Shown piece by piece: positions 45,102 through 58,097 of a DNA stretch of 64,000 bases. The stretch is from assembly GCF_013085465.1 (NCBI RefSeq), contig NZ_CP049838.1:5828001-5892000 (forward strand). Direction: 5' to 3'. Each line of letters opens with the position of its first letter. The stretch's first letter is position 1. Under the pieces are notes generated by a model, which ran no database searches, was not told the origin of the DNA, and worked only from the letters and a program-made list of their open reading frames with translations. A program made the position numbers and the translations under genes. This DNA is from Streptomyces asoensis (GTDB lineage Bacteria > Actinomycetota > Actinomycetes > Streptomycetales > Streptomycetaceae).

Positions 45102-45735
45102 GGAGCCCAAGGAGACCAAGCCCGGTTTCCAGAACCCCGTGGCCGGCTTCGCCGTGACCTTCAAGGCCATGTTCAAGAAGCGGCTGACCGAGCAGTACCC
45201 GGAGCAGCAGAAGACCACAGCTCCCCGGTTCCACGGACGGCACCAGCTCAACCGCCATCCGGACGGCCTGGAGAAGTGCGTCGGCTGCGAGCTGTGCGCC
45301 TGGGCCTGCCCCGCCGACGCCATCTACGTCGAGGGCGCGGACAACACCGACGAGGAGCGCTACTCCCCGGGCGAGCGGTACGGGCGGGTGTATCAGATCA
45401 ACTACGCCCGCTGCATCCTGTGCGGCCTGTGCATCGAGGCATGCCCCACGCGCGCGTTGACGATGACCAACGAGTTCGAGCTCGCCGACTCCAGCCGCGC
45501 CAACCTGATCTACACCAAGGAACAACTGCTCGCCGGCCTCGAAGAGGGCATGGTCGACTCGCCCCACGCGATCTACCCGGGTACGGACGAGCAGGACTAC
45601 TACCGGGGTCTGGTGACGGAGGCGGCGCCCGGCACGGAACAGCAGCCGGCCGTCTCCAAGGGCGAGGACCCGCAGGAGGCCGCCACCACGTCCGGCACGG
45701 ACGAGCCGACGTCACGGAAGGTGGTCGGCCGATGA
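45094..45735 (+). CDS. nuoI: NADH-quinone oxidoreductase subunit I
   Basis: 213 aa; ATG 45094 chosen because AAGGAGG is 7 nt upstream, inside the nuoH end. Two 4Fe-4S clusters N6a/N6b: [12 protein letters not shown] and [12 protein letters not shown], each followed by the other's fourth ligand. The C-terminal ~50 residues are an acidic extension. Confidence 0.97.
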   Translation: MAEEPKETKPGFQNPVAGFAVTFKAMFKKRLTEQYPEQQKTTAPRFHGRHQLNRHPDGLEKCVGCELCAWACPADAIYVEGADNTDEERYSPGERYGRVYQINYARCILCGLCIEACPTRALTMTNEFELADSSRANLIYTKEQLLAGLEEGMVDSPHAIYPGTDEQDYYRGLVTEAAPGTEQQPAVSKGEDPQEAATTSGTDEPTSRKVVGR

Positions 45736-46574
45736 GCGCGCAACTCGCCGCCTACTCCACCTCGACCGGCGAGGCCTTCCAGTTCTGGGTGCTCGGCACC
45801 GTCGCGGTGATCGGCGCCCTGTGCACCGTCTTCATGAAGAGGGCCGTGCACAGCGCGCTCTGCCTCGCCGGCACCATGATCGTCCTGGCGGTGTTCTACC
45901 TCGCCAACGGCGCCTACTTCCTGGGCATCGTGCAGATCGTCGTCTACACCGGCGCGATCATGATGCTGTTCCTGTTCGTGGTGATGCTCGTCGGCGTCAC
46001 CGCGGCGGACTCCCTGAAGGAGACCATCAAGGGCCAGCGCTGGCTGGCCCTCGTCAGCGGCCTCGGCTTCGGCATCCTGCTGATCGCCGGCATCGGCAAC
46101 GCCTCCCTGACGGAGTTCAACGGTCTCGCCGAGGCGAACGCGAACGGCAACGTGGAGGGCCTCGCCACCCTCATCTTCACCAAGTACGTCTTCGCCTTCG
46201 AAATCACCGGCGCCCTGCTCATCACGGCCACCGTCGGCGCCATGGTGCTCACCCACCGCGAGCGCACCGAGCGGGCCAAGACCCAGCGGGAGCTGGCCGA
46301 ACAGCGTGTCCGTGAGGGCAAGCACGTGCCGCCGCTGCCCGCGCCGGGCGTGTACGCGCGGCACAACGCCGTGGACATCCAGGGTCTGCTGCCCGACGGC
46401 ACCCCGTCGGAGCTCACGGTCAGCAAGACGCTGCGTGAGCGCGGTCAGGTCCGGGACGTGTCCACCGAGGCGCTGAACGACCTCAAGGCTCTGGAGCAGC
46501 ACGCCGAGGAGCGCCTGGGGCGGTCCGCGATCGAGCCGCCACACCTGAAGCGGACCGAGGAGGCATCGAAGTGA
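45732..46574 (+). CDS. nuoJ: NADH-quinone oxidoreductase subunit J
   Basis: 280 aa from ATG 45732 (ATGA overlap). Five helices in the first ~175 residues, including the conserved [20 protein letters not shown] with its pi-bulge helix. The C-terminal ~105 residues are a charged cytosolic extension (Arg/Glu-rich, then ...[16 protein letters not shown]), not found in E. coli NuoJ. Confidence 0.95.
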   Translation: MSAQLAAYSTSTGEAFQFWVLGTVAVIGALCTVFMKRAVHSALCLAGTMIVLAVFYLANGAYFLGIVQIVVYTGAIMMLFLFVVMLVGVTAADSLKETIKGQRWLALVSGLGFGILLIAGIGNASLTEFNGLAEANANGNVEGLATLIFTKYVFAFEITGALLITATVGAMVLTHRERTERAKTQRELAEQRVREGKHVPPLPAPGVYARHNAVDIQGLLPDGTPSELTVSKTLRERGQVRDVSTEALNDLKALEQHAEERLGRSAIEPPHLKRTEEASK

Positions 46575-46870
46575 ACCCGGTCAACTACCTCTACCTCGCG
46601 GCCCTGTTGTTCACGATCGGTGCGACGGGCGTGCTGATCAGGCGCAACGCGATCGTCGTCTTCATGTGCATCGAGCTCATGCTCAACGCCTGCAACCTCG
46701 CGTTCGTCACCTTCTCCCGGATGCACGGCAATCTCGACGGCCAGATCATCGCCTTCTTCACGATGGTCGTCGCCGCCGCGGAGGTCGTGGTCGGACTCGC
46801 GATCATCGTGTCGCTGTTCCGTTCCCGCCACTCGGCCTCGGTCGACGACGCCAGCCTGATGAAGCTGTAA
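46571..46870 (+). CDS. nuoK: NADH-quinone oxidoreductase subunit K
   Basis: 99 aa from GTG 46571, overlapping nuoJ by 4 nt. Three-helix subunit with the conserved Glu residues in helix 2 ([16 protein letters not shown]) and helix 3 ([13 protein letters not shown]) that belong to the proton path. Length standard. Confidence 0.97.
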   Translation: MNPVNYLYLAALLFTIGATGVLIRRNAIVVFMCIELMLNACNLAFVTFSRMHGNLDGQIIAFFTMVVAAAEVVVGLAIIVSLFRSRHSASVDDASLMKL

Positions 46871-46885
46871 GGGGTCGGAAGAATC

Positions 46886-48799
46886 GTGGAGAACCTGATT
46901 GCGCTGCTGATCGCGGCGCCCCTGCTCGGAGCGGCCGTCCTTCTGGTCGGCGGCCGCCGGCTCGACGCCGTCGGCCACTGGATCGGCACGCTCCTGTCGT
47001 CCGTCTCCTTCGTGTTCGGCGTCATCCTCTTCAGCGACCTGCTGAGCAAGGACGCCGAGGACCGGACGCTGACGCAGCACCTGTTCAGCTGGATCCCGGT
47101 CGAGGGCTTCCAGGCGGACGTCGCCTTCCGCCTCGACCAGCTGTCGATGACGTTCGTGCTGCTGATCACGGGCGTCGGTTCGCTGATCCACCTGTACTCG
47201 GTCGGGTACATGGAGCACGACGAGCGGCGCCGCCGCTTCTTCGGCTATCTGAACCTGTTCCTGGCGGCGATGCTGCTGCTCGTCCTCGCCGACAACTACC
47301 TGCTGCTGTACGTCGGCTGGGAGGGCGTCGGGCTCGCGTCCTACCTGCTCATCGGCTTCTGGCAGCACAAGCCCAGCGCCGCCACCGCCGCGAAGAAGGC
47401 CTTCCTGGTCAACCGCGTCGGAGACATCGGCCTGTCGATCGCCATCATGCTGATGTTCACCACCTTCGGGACCTTCGCCTTCGGCCCGCTGCTCGGGGCG
47501 GAGGGCGAGCCCGGCATCGCGGGTGACGCGAGCGAGGGCAAGCTGACCGCCATCGCCCTGATGCTGCTGCTCGCCGCCTGCGGCAAGTCCGCCCAGGTGC
47601 CGCTCCAGTCCTGGCTCGGGGACGCGATGGAGGGCCCGACCCCGGTCTCGGCCCTCATCCACGCGGCGACGATGGTGACGGCGGGCGTGTACCTGATCGT
47701 CCGCTCGGCGGCCATCTTCAACGGCGCACCCGACGCACAACTCGTCGTCACCGTCGTCGGTGCCGTCACGCTGCTGTTCGGTGCGATCGTCGGTTGCGCG
47801 AAGGACGACATCAAGAAGGCGTTGGCCGGCTCGACCATGTCGCAGATCGGCTACATGGTGCTGGCCGCGGGCCTCGGCCCCATCGGCTACGTCTTCGCGA
47901 TCATGCACCTGGTGACGCACGGCTTCTTCAAGGCCGGGCTGTTCCTCGGCGCGGGCTCGGTCATGCACGGCATGAACGACGAGGTCGACATGCGCAAGTA
48001 CGGCGGCCTGCGCTCCTACATGCCGATCACCTTCGTCACCTTCGGACTCGGCTACCTCGCCATCATCGGCTTCCCGGGTCTGTCCGGCTTCTTCTCCAAG
48101 GACAAGATCATCGAGGCGGCGTTCGCCAAGGGCGGCACCGAGGGCTGGATCCTCGGCGGGTGTGCCCTGCTCGGCGCGGCCATCACCGCGTACTACATGA
48201 CGCGCGTGATGCTGATGACGTTCTTCGGCGAGAAGCGCTGGCAGCCCGACGCGGACGGCCACGAGCCGCACCCGCACGAGTCCCCGAAGTCCATGACGAT
48301 CCCGATGATCGTGCTGGCGTTCGGATCGGTCTTCGCCGGTGGGTTCTTGAGCATCGGTGACCGCTTCCTGCACTGGCTGGAGCCTGTCACGGGCCACAGC
48401 CACGGCGACTCCCCGGTCAGCGCCCTGACGGTCACCCTCGCCACCATGGTGGTGCTCGTCATCGGTGTGGCGATCGCCTACGCCCAGTACGGCCGCCGCC
48501 CCGTCCCGGTCGTCGCCCCGCGCGGGTCGCTGCTCACCCGGGCCGCCCGGCGTGACCTCCTCCAGGACGACTTCAACCACGTCGTCCTGGTCCGCGGCGG
48601 CGAGCACCTCACGCGCTCCCTGGTCTACGTCGACCACACCCTGGTCGACGGCGTCGTCAACGGCACGGCGGCCTCGGTCGGCGGCCTCTCCGGGCGGCTG
48701 CGCCGGCTCCAGAACGGCTTCGCGCGGTCGTACGCGGTCTCGATGTTCGGCGGTGCGGCGGTCCTCATCGCCGCGACCCTGCTGATGAGGGCGGTCTGA
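46886..48799 (+). CDS. nuoL: NADH-quinone oxidoreductase subunit L
   Basis: 637 aa from GTG 46886 after AAGGGG. Antiporter-like proton-pumping subunit with 14 or more helices, the conserved Glu helix and Lys in [35 protein letters not shown] region, and a long C-terminal part for the lateral helix. 15-bp gap from nuoK. Confidence 0.97.
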   Translation: MENLIALLIAAPLLGAAVLLVGGRRLDAVGHWIGTLLSSVSFVFGVILFSDLLSKDAEDRTLTQHLFSWIPVEGFQADVAFRLDQLSMTFVLLITGVGSLIHLYSVGYMEHDERRRRFFGYLNLFLAAMLLLVLADNYLLLYVGWEGVGLASYLLIGFWQHKPSAATAAKKAFLVNRVGDIGLSIAIMLMFTTFGTFAFGPLLGAEGEPGIAGDASEGKLTAIALMLLLAACGKSAQVPLQSWLGDAMEGPTPVSALIHAATMVTAGVYLIVRSAAIFNGAPDAQLVVTVVGAVTLLFGAIVGCAKDDIKKALAGSTMSQIGYMVLAAGLGPIGYVFAIMHLVTHGFFKAGLFLGAGSVMHGMNDEVDMRKYGGLRSYMPITFVTFGLGYLAIIGFPGLSGFFSKDKIIEAAFAKGGTEGWILGGCALLGAAITAYYMTRVMLMTFFGEKRWQPDADGHEPHPHESPKSMTIPMIVLAFGSVFAGGFLSIGDRFLHWLEPVTGHSHGDSPVSALTVTLATMVVLVIGVAIAYAQYGRRPVPVVAPRGSLLTRAARRDLLQDDFNHVVLVRGGEHLTRSLVYVDHTLVDGVVNGTAASVGGLSGRLRRLQNGFARSYAVSMFGGAAVLIAATLLMRAV

Positions 48800-48804
48800 T
48801 ACCG

Positions 48805-50400
48805 ATGTCCTTTCCTCTGCTGACAGCGACGGCGGCGCTCCCGGCGATCGGGGCGGTCGTCACGGCCGCCGTACCGGCCGCCCGGCGCAACGCCGCCAAA
48901 TCGCTGGCCCTGGTGTTCTCCCTCGCGACACTCGCCCTGGCGATCGTCGTCCTGGTCCGCTTCGACCCGGACGGCGGCCGCTACCAGCTCACCGAATCCC
49001 ACTCCTGGATCCAGGACTTCGGGGTCAGGTACGAGCTGGGCGTGGACGGCATCGGCGTCGCGCTCGTCGCGCTGACCGCGCTGCTGATCCCGTTCATCAT
49101 CCTCGCGGGCTGGCACGACGCCGACCCGCTGGAGACGGGCGACGCATCTCTCAGCAGCTTCGCTGCGGGGCGCTGGCGGCCGACGCAGGGCTTCTTCGCC
49201 CTGATCCTGGCCGTCGAGGCGATGGTGATCATCTCCTTCGAGGCGACCGACGTCTTCCTCTTCTACATCTTCTTCGAAGCCATGCTGATCCCGATGTACT
49301 TCCTCATCGGCGGCTTCGGGGACCGTGCCCACGAGCACGGTGAGGAGGCGGCGTCCACGCAACGGTCGTACGCGGCCGTGAAGTTCCTCCTGTACAACCT
49401 GGTCGGCGGTCTGATCATGCTGGCCGCGGTGATCGGCCTCTATGTGGTCGCCGGGAACTTCTCGCTCACGGAGATCGCCGAGGCCCGCGCCAACGGAACG
49501 CTCGACATGGCGACGAACACCGAACGCTGGCTGTTCCTGGGCTTCTTCTTCGCCTTCGCCGTGAAGGCGCCCCTGTGGCCGCTGCACACCTGGCTGCCCA
49601 ACGCCATGGGTGAGGCGACCACCCCGGTCGCCGTGCTCATCACGGCGGTCGTCGACAAGGTGGGCACCTTCGCGATGCTCCGGTTCTGCCTCCAGCTGTT
49701 CCCGGAGGCGAGCAAGTGGGCGACGCCCGCCATCCTCGTCCTCGCGGTGATCAGCATCATCTACGGGGCACTGCTCGCCGTGGGCCAGCGGGACATCAAG
49801 CGGCTGGTGGCGTACGCGTCGATCTCGCACTTCGGCTTCATCATCCTGGGCATCTTCGCGATGACCAGCCAGGGCCAGTCCGGCGCGACGCTCTACATGG
49901 TCAACCACGGCATCTCGACGGCCGCCCTGATGCTGGTGGCGGGCTTCCTGATCTCCCGGCGCGGCTCGCGGCTCATCGCCGACTACGGCGGGGTGCAGAA
50001 GGTCGCCCCGGTGCTCGCCGGCACTTTCCTGATCGGCGGTCTGGCGACGCTCTCGCTGCCGGGACTCGCGCCCTTCGTGAGTGAGTTCCTGGTCCTGGTC
50101 GGCACGTTCGCGCGCTACCCGGCGATCGGCATCATCGCCACCTTCGGCATCGTTCTTGCCGCGCTCTACACCCTCGTCCTCTACCAGCGGACGATGACGG
50201 GTCCGGTGAAGCCCGAGGTCGCGGCGATGCCCGACCTGCGCGCGCGTGAGCTCGTGGTCGTCGCCCCGCTGATCGTGCTGTTGATCTTCCTGGGCGTCTA
50301 CCCGAAGCCCGTCACGGACATCGTGAATCCGGCGGTCAAGCAGACCTTGTCCGACGTACACAAGAAGGACCCCCAGCCCGAGGTGGAGGCGGCCAAGTGA
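48805..50400 (+). CDS. nuoM: NADH-quinone oxidoreductase subunit M
   Basis: 531 aa from ATG 48805. Second antiporter-like subunit; signature FAFAVKAPLWPLHTWLPNAM includes the pump Lys, and LVAYASISHFGFIILGIFA is in the central half-channel. Ends with a short acidic tail. 5-bp gap from nuoL, ATGA/TGAG-type overlap with nuoN. Confidence 0.97.
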   Translation: MSFPLLTATAALPAIGAVVTAAVPAARRNAAKSLALVFSLATLALAIVVLVRFDPDGGRYQLTESHSWIQDFGVRYELGVDGIGVALVALTALLIPFIILAGWHDADPLETGDASLSSFAAGRWRPTQGFFALILAVEAMVIISFEATDVFLFYIFFEAMLIPMYFLIGGFGDRAHEHGEEAASTQRSYAAVKFLLYNLVGGLIMLAAVIGLYVVAGNFSLTEIAEARANGTLDMATNTERWLFLGFFFAFAVKAPLWPLHTWLPNAMGEATTPVAVLITAVVDKVGTFAMLRFCLQLFPEASKWATPAILVLAVISIIYGALLAVGQRDIKRLVAYASISHFGFIILGIFAMTSQGQSGATLYMVNHGISTAALMLVAGFLISRRGSRLIADYGGVQKVAPVLAGTFLIGGLATLSLPGLAPFVSEFLVLVGTFARYPAIGIIATFGIVLAALYTLVLYQRTMTGPVKPEVAAMPDLRARELVVVAPLIVLLIFLGVYPKPVTDIVNPAVKQTLSDVHKKDPQPEVEAAK

Positions 50401-52055
50401 GCGCATCAGCCGTCCACAGCCTGTGGACAACGGCGGCAACCGCGGCCGAACCGATCTCGAAGATCGACTCGCCGAAGATCGAGTACGGGCAATTGTCGCC
50501 CACCTTGATCGTCGTGGGTGCGGCGATCATCGGAGTGCTGGTCGAGGCGTTCGTGCCGCGCAAGCACCGCTACTACGCACAGTTGTTCGTATCCGTCGTG
50601 GCGCTGGCCGCCGCCTTCGCCGCGGTGGTCGCGCTGGCGGAGGGCGGATACGGCACCACGAAGGCACGCATCGCGGCCATGGGCGCGATCGCGGTCGACG
50701 GACCGGCCCTCTTCCTCCAGGGCACGATCCTGCTGGCCTCCCTGGTCGGCCTGTTCACCTTCGCCGAACGGCGCCTCGACCCCGAGGTGCACGGCAACCG
50801 GGTCGACTCGTTCGCCGCCCAGGCGGCCTCCGTGCCCGGCAGTGACAGTGAACAGGCCGCGGTCAAGGCCGGGTTCACGACGACCGAGGTCTTCCCGCTG
50901 CTGCTGTTCGCGGTCGCCGGCATGCTGGTCTTCCCGTCGGCCAACGACCTGCTGACCCTGTTCATCGCCCTGGAAGTCTTCTCGCTGCCGCTGTACCTCC
51001 TGTGCGCACTGGCCCGCCGTAAGCGGCTCATGTCGCAGGAGGCCGCGGTCAAGTACTTCCTCCTCGGCGCGTTCGCCTCCGCGTTCACCCTCTTCGGCAT
51101 CGCACTGCTGTACGGGTACGCGGGCTCGGTGTCGTACGGCACGATCGCGCAGGTCGTCGACGGCACCGTCCAGAACGTGAACCCGGCGCTCGCCGACACC
51201 ATGGGCAACGACGCGCTGCTTCTCGTCGGCGCCGCGATGATCGTCATGGGGCTGCTGTTCAAGGTGGGCGCGGTGCCGTTCCACATGTGGACGCCCGACG
51301 TCTACCAGGGCGCGCCGACCCCGGTCACCGGTTTCATGGCCGCGGCGACCAAGGTGGCCGCCTTCGGCGCGCTGCTGCGCCTCCTCTATGTCGTCCTGCC
51401 CGGCCTGCGCTGGGACTGGCGGCCGGTCATGTGGGGCGTCGCGATCGTCACCATGCTGGGCGGCGCGATCGTCGCGATCACGCAGACGGACATCAAGCGG
51501 CTGCTGGCGTACTCGTCCATCGCGCACGCCGGATTCATCCTTGCGGGTGTCATCGCGACCACCCCGGACGGCGTCTCGTCGGTTCTCTTCTACCTGGCCG
51601 CGTACTCGTTCGTGACGATCGGCGCGTTCGCCGTGGTCACCCTCGTGCGCGACGCCGGTGGCGAGGCGACCCACCTGTCCAAGTGGGCCGGGCTCGGGCG
51701 CAGGTCCCCCCTGGTGGCGGCCGTGTTCGCGGTGTTCCTGCTGGCCTTCGCCGGTATCCCGCTGACCTCCGGGTTCGCCGGTAAGTTCGCCGTGTTCAAG
51801 GCGGCGGCGGAGGGCGGCGCGGCCCCACTGGTCGTGGTCGGTGTGATCTCGTCGGCGATCGCGGCGTTCTTCTACATCCGCGTGATCGTGCTGATGTTCT
51901 TCAGCGAGCCGCGGCCCGAGGGCCCGACCGTCGCCGTCCCGTCACCGCTGACGATGACGGCGATCGCGGTGGGCGTGGCGGTCACGCTGGTGCTCGGCGT
52001 GGCGCCGCAGTACTTCCTTGACCTGGCGAACCAGGCGGGAGTGTTCGTGCGCTGA
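50397..52055 (+). CDS. nuoN: NADH-quinone oxidoreductase subunit N
   Basis: 552 aa from GTG 50397, overlapping nuoM by 4 nt. Third antiporter-like subunit; LFKVGAVPFHMWTPDVYQGAPTPVTGFM holds the pump Lys and LLAYSSIAHAGFILAG the central channel. A stretch at its start contains two DnaA-box-like sequences. Closes the operon; a strong hairpin follows. Confidence 0.97.
   Translation: MSASAVHSLWTTAATAAEPISKIDSPKIEYGQLSPTLIVVGAAIIGVLVEAFVPRKHRYYAQLFVSVVALAAAFAAVVALAEGGYGTTKARIAAMGAIAVDGPALFLQGTILLASLVGLFTFAERRLDPEVHGNRVDSFAAQAASVPGSDSEQAAVKAGFTTTEVFPLLLFAVAGMLVFPSANDLLTLFIALEVFSLPLYLLCALARRKRLMSQEAAVKYFLLGAFASAFTLFGIALLYGYAGSVSYGTIAQVVDGTVQNVNPALADTMGNDALLLVGAAMIVMGLLFKVGAVPFHMWTPDVYQGAPTPVTGFMAAATKVAAFGALLRLLYVVLPGLRWDWRPVMWGVAIVTMLGGAIVAITQTDIKRLLAYSSIAHAGFILAGVIATTPDGVSSVLFYLAAYSFVTIGAFAVVTLVRDAGGEATHLSKWAGLGRRSPLVAAVFAVFLLAFAGIPLTSGFAGKFAVFKAAAEGGAAPLVVVGVISSAIAAFFYIRVIVLMFFSEPRPEGPTVAVPSPLTMTAIAVGVAVTLVLGVAPQYFLDLANQAGVFVR
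50412..50430. other. paired DnaA-box-like sequences inside nuoN
   Basis: TGTGGACAA at 50422-50430 equals the complement of TTGTCCACA, the Streptomyces DnaA consensus. With the preceding half it forms GTCCACAG-C-CTGTGGAC, a 17-bp palindrome (50412-50428). It lies in coding sequence, so it may be chance or a titration site; DnaA boxes away from the origin are known in bacteria. Confidence 0.45.
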
Positions 52056-52094
52056 GCGGCTCCGCCGAGCCGCGTTGACCTGCGTGTGCCTGCA

Positions 52095-52133
52095 CGACGG
52101 GCCCGGTTCCCCAGGCGGGGGCCGGGCCCGTCG
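52095..52133 (+). terminator. strong hairpin terminator of the nuo operon
   Basis: Perfect 12-bp arms (CGACGGGCCCGG at 52095-52106 and its complement at 52122-52133) with an inner CCCC-4 nt-GGGG stem in the loop. It lies 40 nt after the nuoN stop. No U-run. Confidence 0.8.
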
Positions 52134-52200
52134 GCGTCGTACGGGTGATCGAGTCCGGGGGCTTTTCCACGCCCGTCACCCGGAGTCACCGGAACGAGCC

Positions 52201-52209
52201 TGTGGATAA
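52201..52209. other. DnaA-box-like sequence upstream of recQ
   Basis: TGTGGATAA is the exact complement of TTATCCACA, the E. coli DnaA box. It lies about 80 bp before the proposed recQ start, in the promoter area. Single copy, so its role is uncertain. Confidence 0.35.
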
Positions 52210-52280
52210 CTCCGGCGCTGTCAGTCCGGACCCCTATCGTGGAGGCAGTGGTCGAGGGACGACGTACGGGGGACCAGACG

Positions 52281-54314
<2,034 letters not shown>

Positions 54315-54393
54315 GGGACGGGGAACCGGGGGACTGGGGATCGGGCGCGGGGGCCCGGAAGGCGGCGAGGGGCGGAAGCGGTGAATGAGCTGG

Positions 54394-57270
54394 TCATAGA
54401 GCGCGCGTCGCATACGCCCTGACGTCCGCGTCGGAGTCCGTCGTCGCCGTGGCGAGGGCCGCGCGGGCGGCTTCCGAGGCACGGTGCCGGGTCAGGGCGA
54501 GGACGGCGGCCTTGCGGACGTCGGCATTCGGGTCGGCCAGGGTCTTGGCGAGGACGGGGAGGGCCGTATCCGGGTGGGCCACCGACAGCGCGGTGGCGGC
54601 ACCGGCGCGGACCTGCCAGGCGGGGTCGGCCAGGGCACTCACGGCCCGCGCGGCGAGTGGCACCGGGCAGCCGGTGGTGCCCAACGCCCCGTAGGCAGCG
54701 GCACGCACCAGGGCGTCGGGGTCGTCGACGAGCCCGACGAGGGCCGCGTGGACGGCGTCGCGCTCGACGGCGATACCCGCATCGGAGCCGGTGCTGACGC
54801 CGGAGCCGGGGCCGTCGCCGGGGCCGTCGCCGGAGTCGGCGTCGGCCGGTGAGGTGTCGCTCAGGCGTCCGGCCGCCACCGTGGCCAGGGACTTGGCGAT
54901 CGTGACGCGGACCTCGCGGGACGGGTCGGCGGTCGCCGCGCGGGCCAGTTCCTCGGCGGCGTCGACGGAGACCAGGGCGCGGACGGCCTCGATACGGACG
55001 GCGATGTCGGCGTCGGTGAGAGAGTCCGCGAACAGGGCGGCGTCACCGAGGCGCAGGGCACGCAGCACATCCAGGGCCGCGGCGCGGACGACGGGGTCGG
55101 GCTCGGCCAGGGCGGCGGCGAGGCCGTCGCGCAGGGCCGGTTCCGCCGGCAGGGTCTCGACGAGTTCGCGCAGCGAGGCCGCCGCGGCGGCACGCACCTC
55201 CGCGGAGGGGTCGCGCAGCGCCTCGGCGAGGGCCGGACCGGTGCCCGACGGCACGGTCTCGGTGAGGACGGCGACGGCCTCGCGCCGGACAGCGGCCACC
55301 GGGTCGGCCAAGTAGGGCAGCAGGGAGTCGAGTTCGGGCTCGTCCTCGGCGAGGGCGACGAGTTCGAGGAGGCGAACGGACGACTGAGGGGAGGACTGAT
55401 CGAGGGCGGGTTCGGGCGCCGGAAGCGCCGAGCCGTCCGTGACCTGCGGGGCTGCCGCCTCGGCCCCGGTGGCGAGGGGCGCCACGTCCCGTGAACCGGC
55501 CGTGGCCACGTCCTCGGGGTGGACTTCGCCGAGTGGCCGGGACGGGCCGCCGACGGGGGTGAACTCGTCGACCGGAACCAGATACGGAGCCACGGGCCGG
55601 GCCGTGAACTCCATCGCACCAGAGGGGGACTTGTGCAGATCAAGGTGATGGAACCAGGAGGCGTCGTCACGGCGAGGGTGGTCGAGGCGGTCGTGGTAGA
55701 GGCCCCAGCGGGACTCGGTACGAGCCAGGGAGGCGCGCGCGGCCATCTCCGCGCAGTCACGGATGAAGGAGACCTCGGCGCACCGCATCAGCTCGTGCGG
55801 GGTGCGGGCACCCATCTCGGCGATGTCGTCGCGCATCCGCTCGAAGGACTCCAGGGCCAGCGACAGCCGCGCGCCCGACTTCGGCGGGGCCACGTAGTCG
55901 TTCACGAAACGGCGCAGCTTGTACTCGACCTGGGGCTGCGGCGGGCCCTCCGGGTTGCGCAACGGGCGGTAGATCAGCTCGTGCGCCTCACGCAGCTGGT
56001 CGGCGGGAAGCTCACCGTCGTACGCCTTGTACCGGGCCGCGTCCGAGCCGGCCAGGTCGCCGAAGACGAACGCGCCGATCATGTAGTTGTGCGGGACGCA
56101 GGCCAGGTCGCCGGCGGCGTACAGGCGGGGGACGGTCGTGCGGGCGTGCTCGTCCACCCGTACGCCCGAGGCCGAATGACCGCCGCACAGGCCGATTTCC
56201 GAGATGTGCATCTCGATGTCGTGCGTGCGGTAGTCGTGACCGCGTCCGGAGTGGAAGGTGCCCCGGGTCGGACGCTCGGTGGAGTGCAGGATCGACTCCA
56301 GGGCCGAGATCGACTCCTCGGGGAGGTGGCTCAGCTTCAGGTACACCGGGCCCCGGTCGCTGGCGACCTCCGCCGCGAACTCGGCCATCATCTGGCCCGA
56401 CCAGTAGTCGGAGTCGACGAAGCGTTCGCCGTGCCGGTTGACCTGGTAGCCACCGAAGGGGTTGGCGACATAGGCGCAGGCGGGACCGTTGTAGTCCTTG
56501 ATCAGCGGGTTGATCTGGAAGCACTCGATGCCGGTCAGCTCCGCGCCCGCGTGGTAGGCCATGGCGTAGCCGTCGCCCGCGTTGGTCGGGTTCTCGTACG
56601 TGCCGTACAGGTAGCCGGAGGCGGGCAGGCCGAGGCGGCCGCAGGCGCCGGTCGCGAGGACGACCCCGCCCGCGCGGACGGTGACGAACTGTCCCGTGCG
56701 GGTGTTGAAGCCGACCGCCCCGATGGCGCGCCCGTCCTCGGGCGAGGTCAGCACACGCACCGGCATCACCCGGTTCTCGATGCGGATCCGCTCCCGCATC
56801 TCGCGCCGCCGCAGCTGCCGGTACAGCACCTTCTTGACGTCCTTGCCCTCCGGCATGGGCAGCACATAGGAGCCGGAACGGTGGACCTGGCGGACCGCGT
56901 AGTCGCCGTGCTCGTCCTTCTCGAACTTCACGCCGTACGACTCCAGGCGCTGCACCATGGCGAAGCCGCGGGTGGCGGTCTGGCGGACGGTGGACTGGTC
57001 GACGATGCCGTCGTTGGCGCGGGTGATCTCGGCGACGTAGTCGTCGGGCTCCGCGCGGCCGGGGATGACCGCGTTGTTGACGCCGTCCATGCCCATCGCG
57101 AGGGCCCCGGAGTGGCGGACATGGGCCTTCTCCAGGAGCAGGACGTCCGCGCCGCGCTCGGCGGCGGTCAGGGCCGCCATGGTGCCGGCGGTACCGCCAC
57201 CGATGACGAGGACGTCGCAGGTCAGCTCCTCGGCGTCGCCGAGCGCGGGGATCTGGAGGAGGGTGTCCAC
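54394..57270 (-). CDS. AprA/fumarate-reductase-like flavoprotein fused to HEAT repeats
   Basis: 958 aa from GTG 57270 (AAAGG 8 nt upstream). Residues 1-~600: FAD-type succinate dehydrogenase/fumarate reductase fold (VLVIGGGTAGTMAALTAAERG at 20-40, then HSGALAMGMDGVNNA, later GLCGGHSASGVRVDEHA and LYAAGDLACVPHNYMIGAF), closest in plan to the alpha subunit of adenylylsulfate reductase. Residues ~630-958: at least eight HEAT-type repeats of the pattern DP...VR.AA..AL (e.g. LADPVAAVRREAVAVL, DPSAEVRAAAAASLREL). Last gene of an operon with a ferredoxin and ABC importer, so it probably oxidises or reduces the imported compound. Substrate unknown; the fusion is unusual. Confidence 0.87.
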   Translation of the reverse strand: MDTLLQIPALGDAEELTCDVLVIGGGTAGTMAALTAAERGADVLLLEKAHVRHSGALAMGMDGVNNAVIPGRAEPDDYVAEITRANDGIVDQSTVRQTATRGFAMVQRLESYGVKFEKDEHGDYAVRQVHRSGSYVLPMPEGKDVKKVLYRQLRRREMRERIRIENRVMPVRVLTSPEDGRAIGAVGFNTRTGQFVTVRAGGVVLATGACGRLGLPASGYLYGTYENPTNAGDGYAMAYHAGAELTGIECFQINPLIKDYNGPACAYVANPFGGYQVNRHGERFVDSDYWSGQMMAEFAAEVASDRGPVYLKLSHLPEESISALESILHSTERPTRGTFHSGRGHDYRTHDIEMHISEIGLCGGHSASGVRVDEHARTTVPRLYAAGDLACVPHNYMIGAFVFGDLAGSDAARYKAYDGELPADQLREAHELIYRPLRNPEGPPQPQVEYKLRRFVNDYVAPPKSGARLSLALESFERMRDDIAEMGARTPHELMRCAEVSFIRDCAEMAARASLARTESRWGLYHDRLDHPRRDDASWFHHLDLHKSPSGAMEFTARPVAPYLVPVDEFTPVGGPSRPLGEVHPEDVATAGSRDVAPLATGAEAAAPQVTDGSALPAPEPALDQSSPQSSVRLLELVALAEDEPELDSLLPYLADPVAAVRREAVAVLTETVPSGTGPALAEALRDPSAEVRAAAAASLRELVETLPAEPALRDGLAAALAEPDPVVRAAALDVLRALRLGDAALFADSLTDADIAVRIEAVRALVSVDAAEELARAATADPSREVRVTIAKSLATVAAGRLSDTSPADADSGDGPGDGPGSGVSTGSDAGIAVERDAVHAALVGLVDDPDALVRAAAYGALGTTGCPVPLAARAVSALADPAWQVRAGAATALSVAHPDTALPVLAKTLADPNADVRKAAVLALTRHRASEAARAALATATTDSDADVRAYATRAL

Positions 57271-57281
57271 CGGGGTGCCTT

Positions 57282-58080
<799 letters not shown>

Positions 58081-58097
<17 letters not shown>

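Noticed and set aside
46445..48637. A 730-codon open frame on the minus strand
   Set aside because: Antisense to nuoK and nuoL; composition dominated by Asp/Arg/Gln/Val with no motif.
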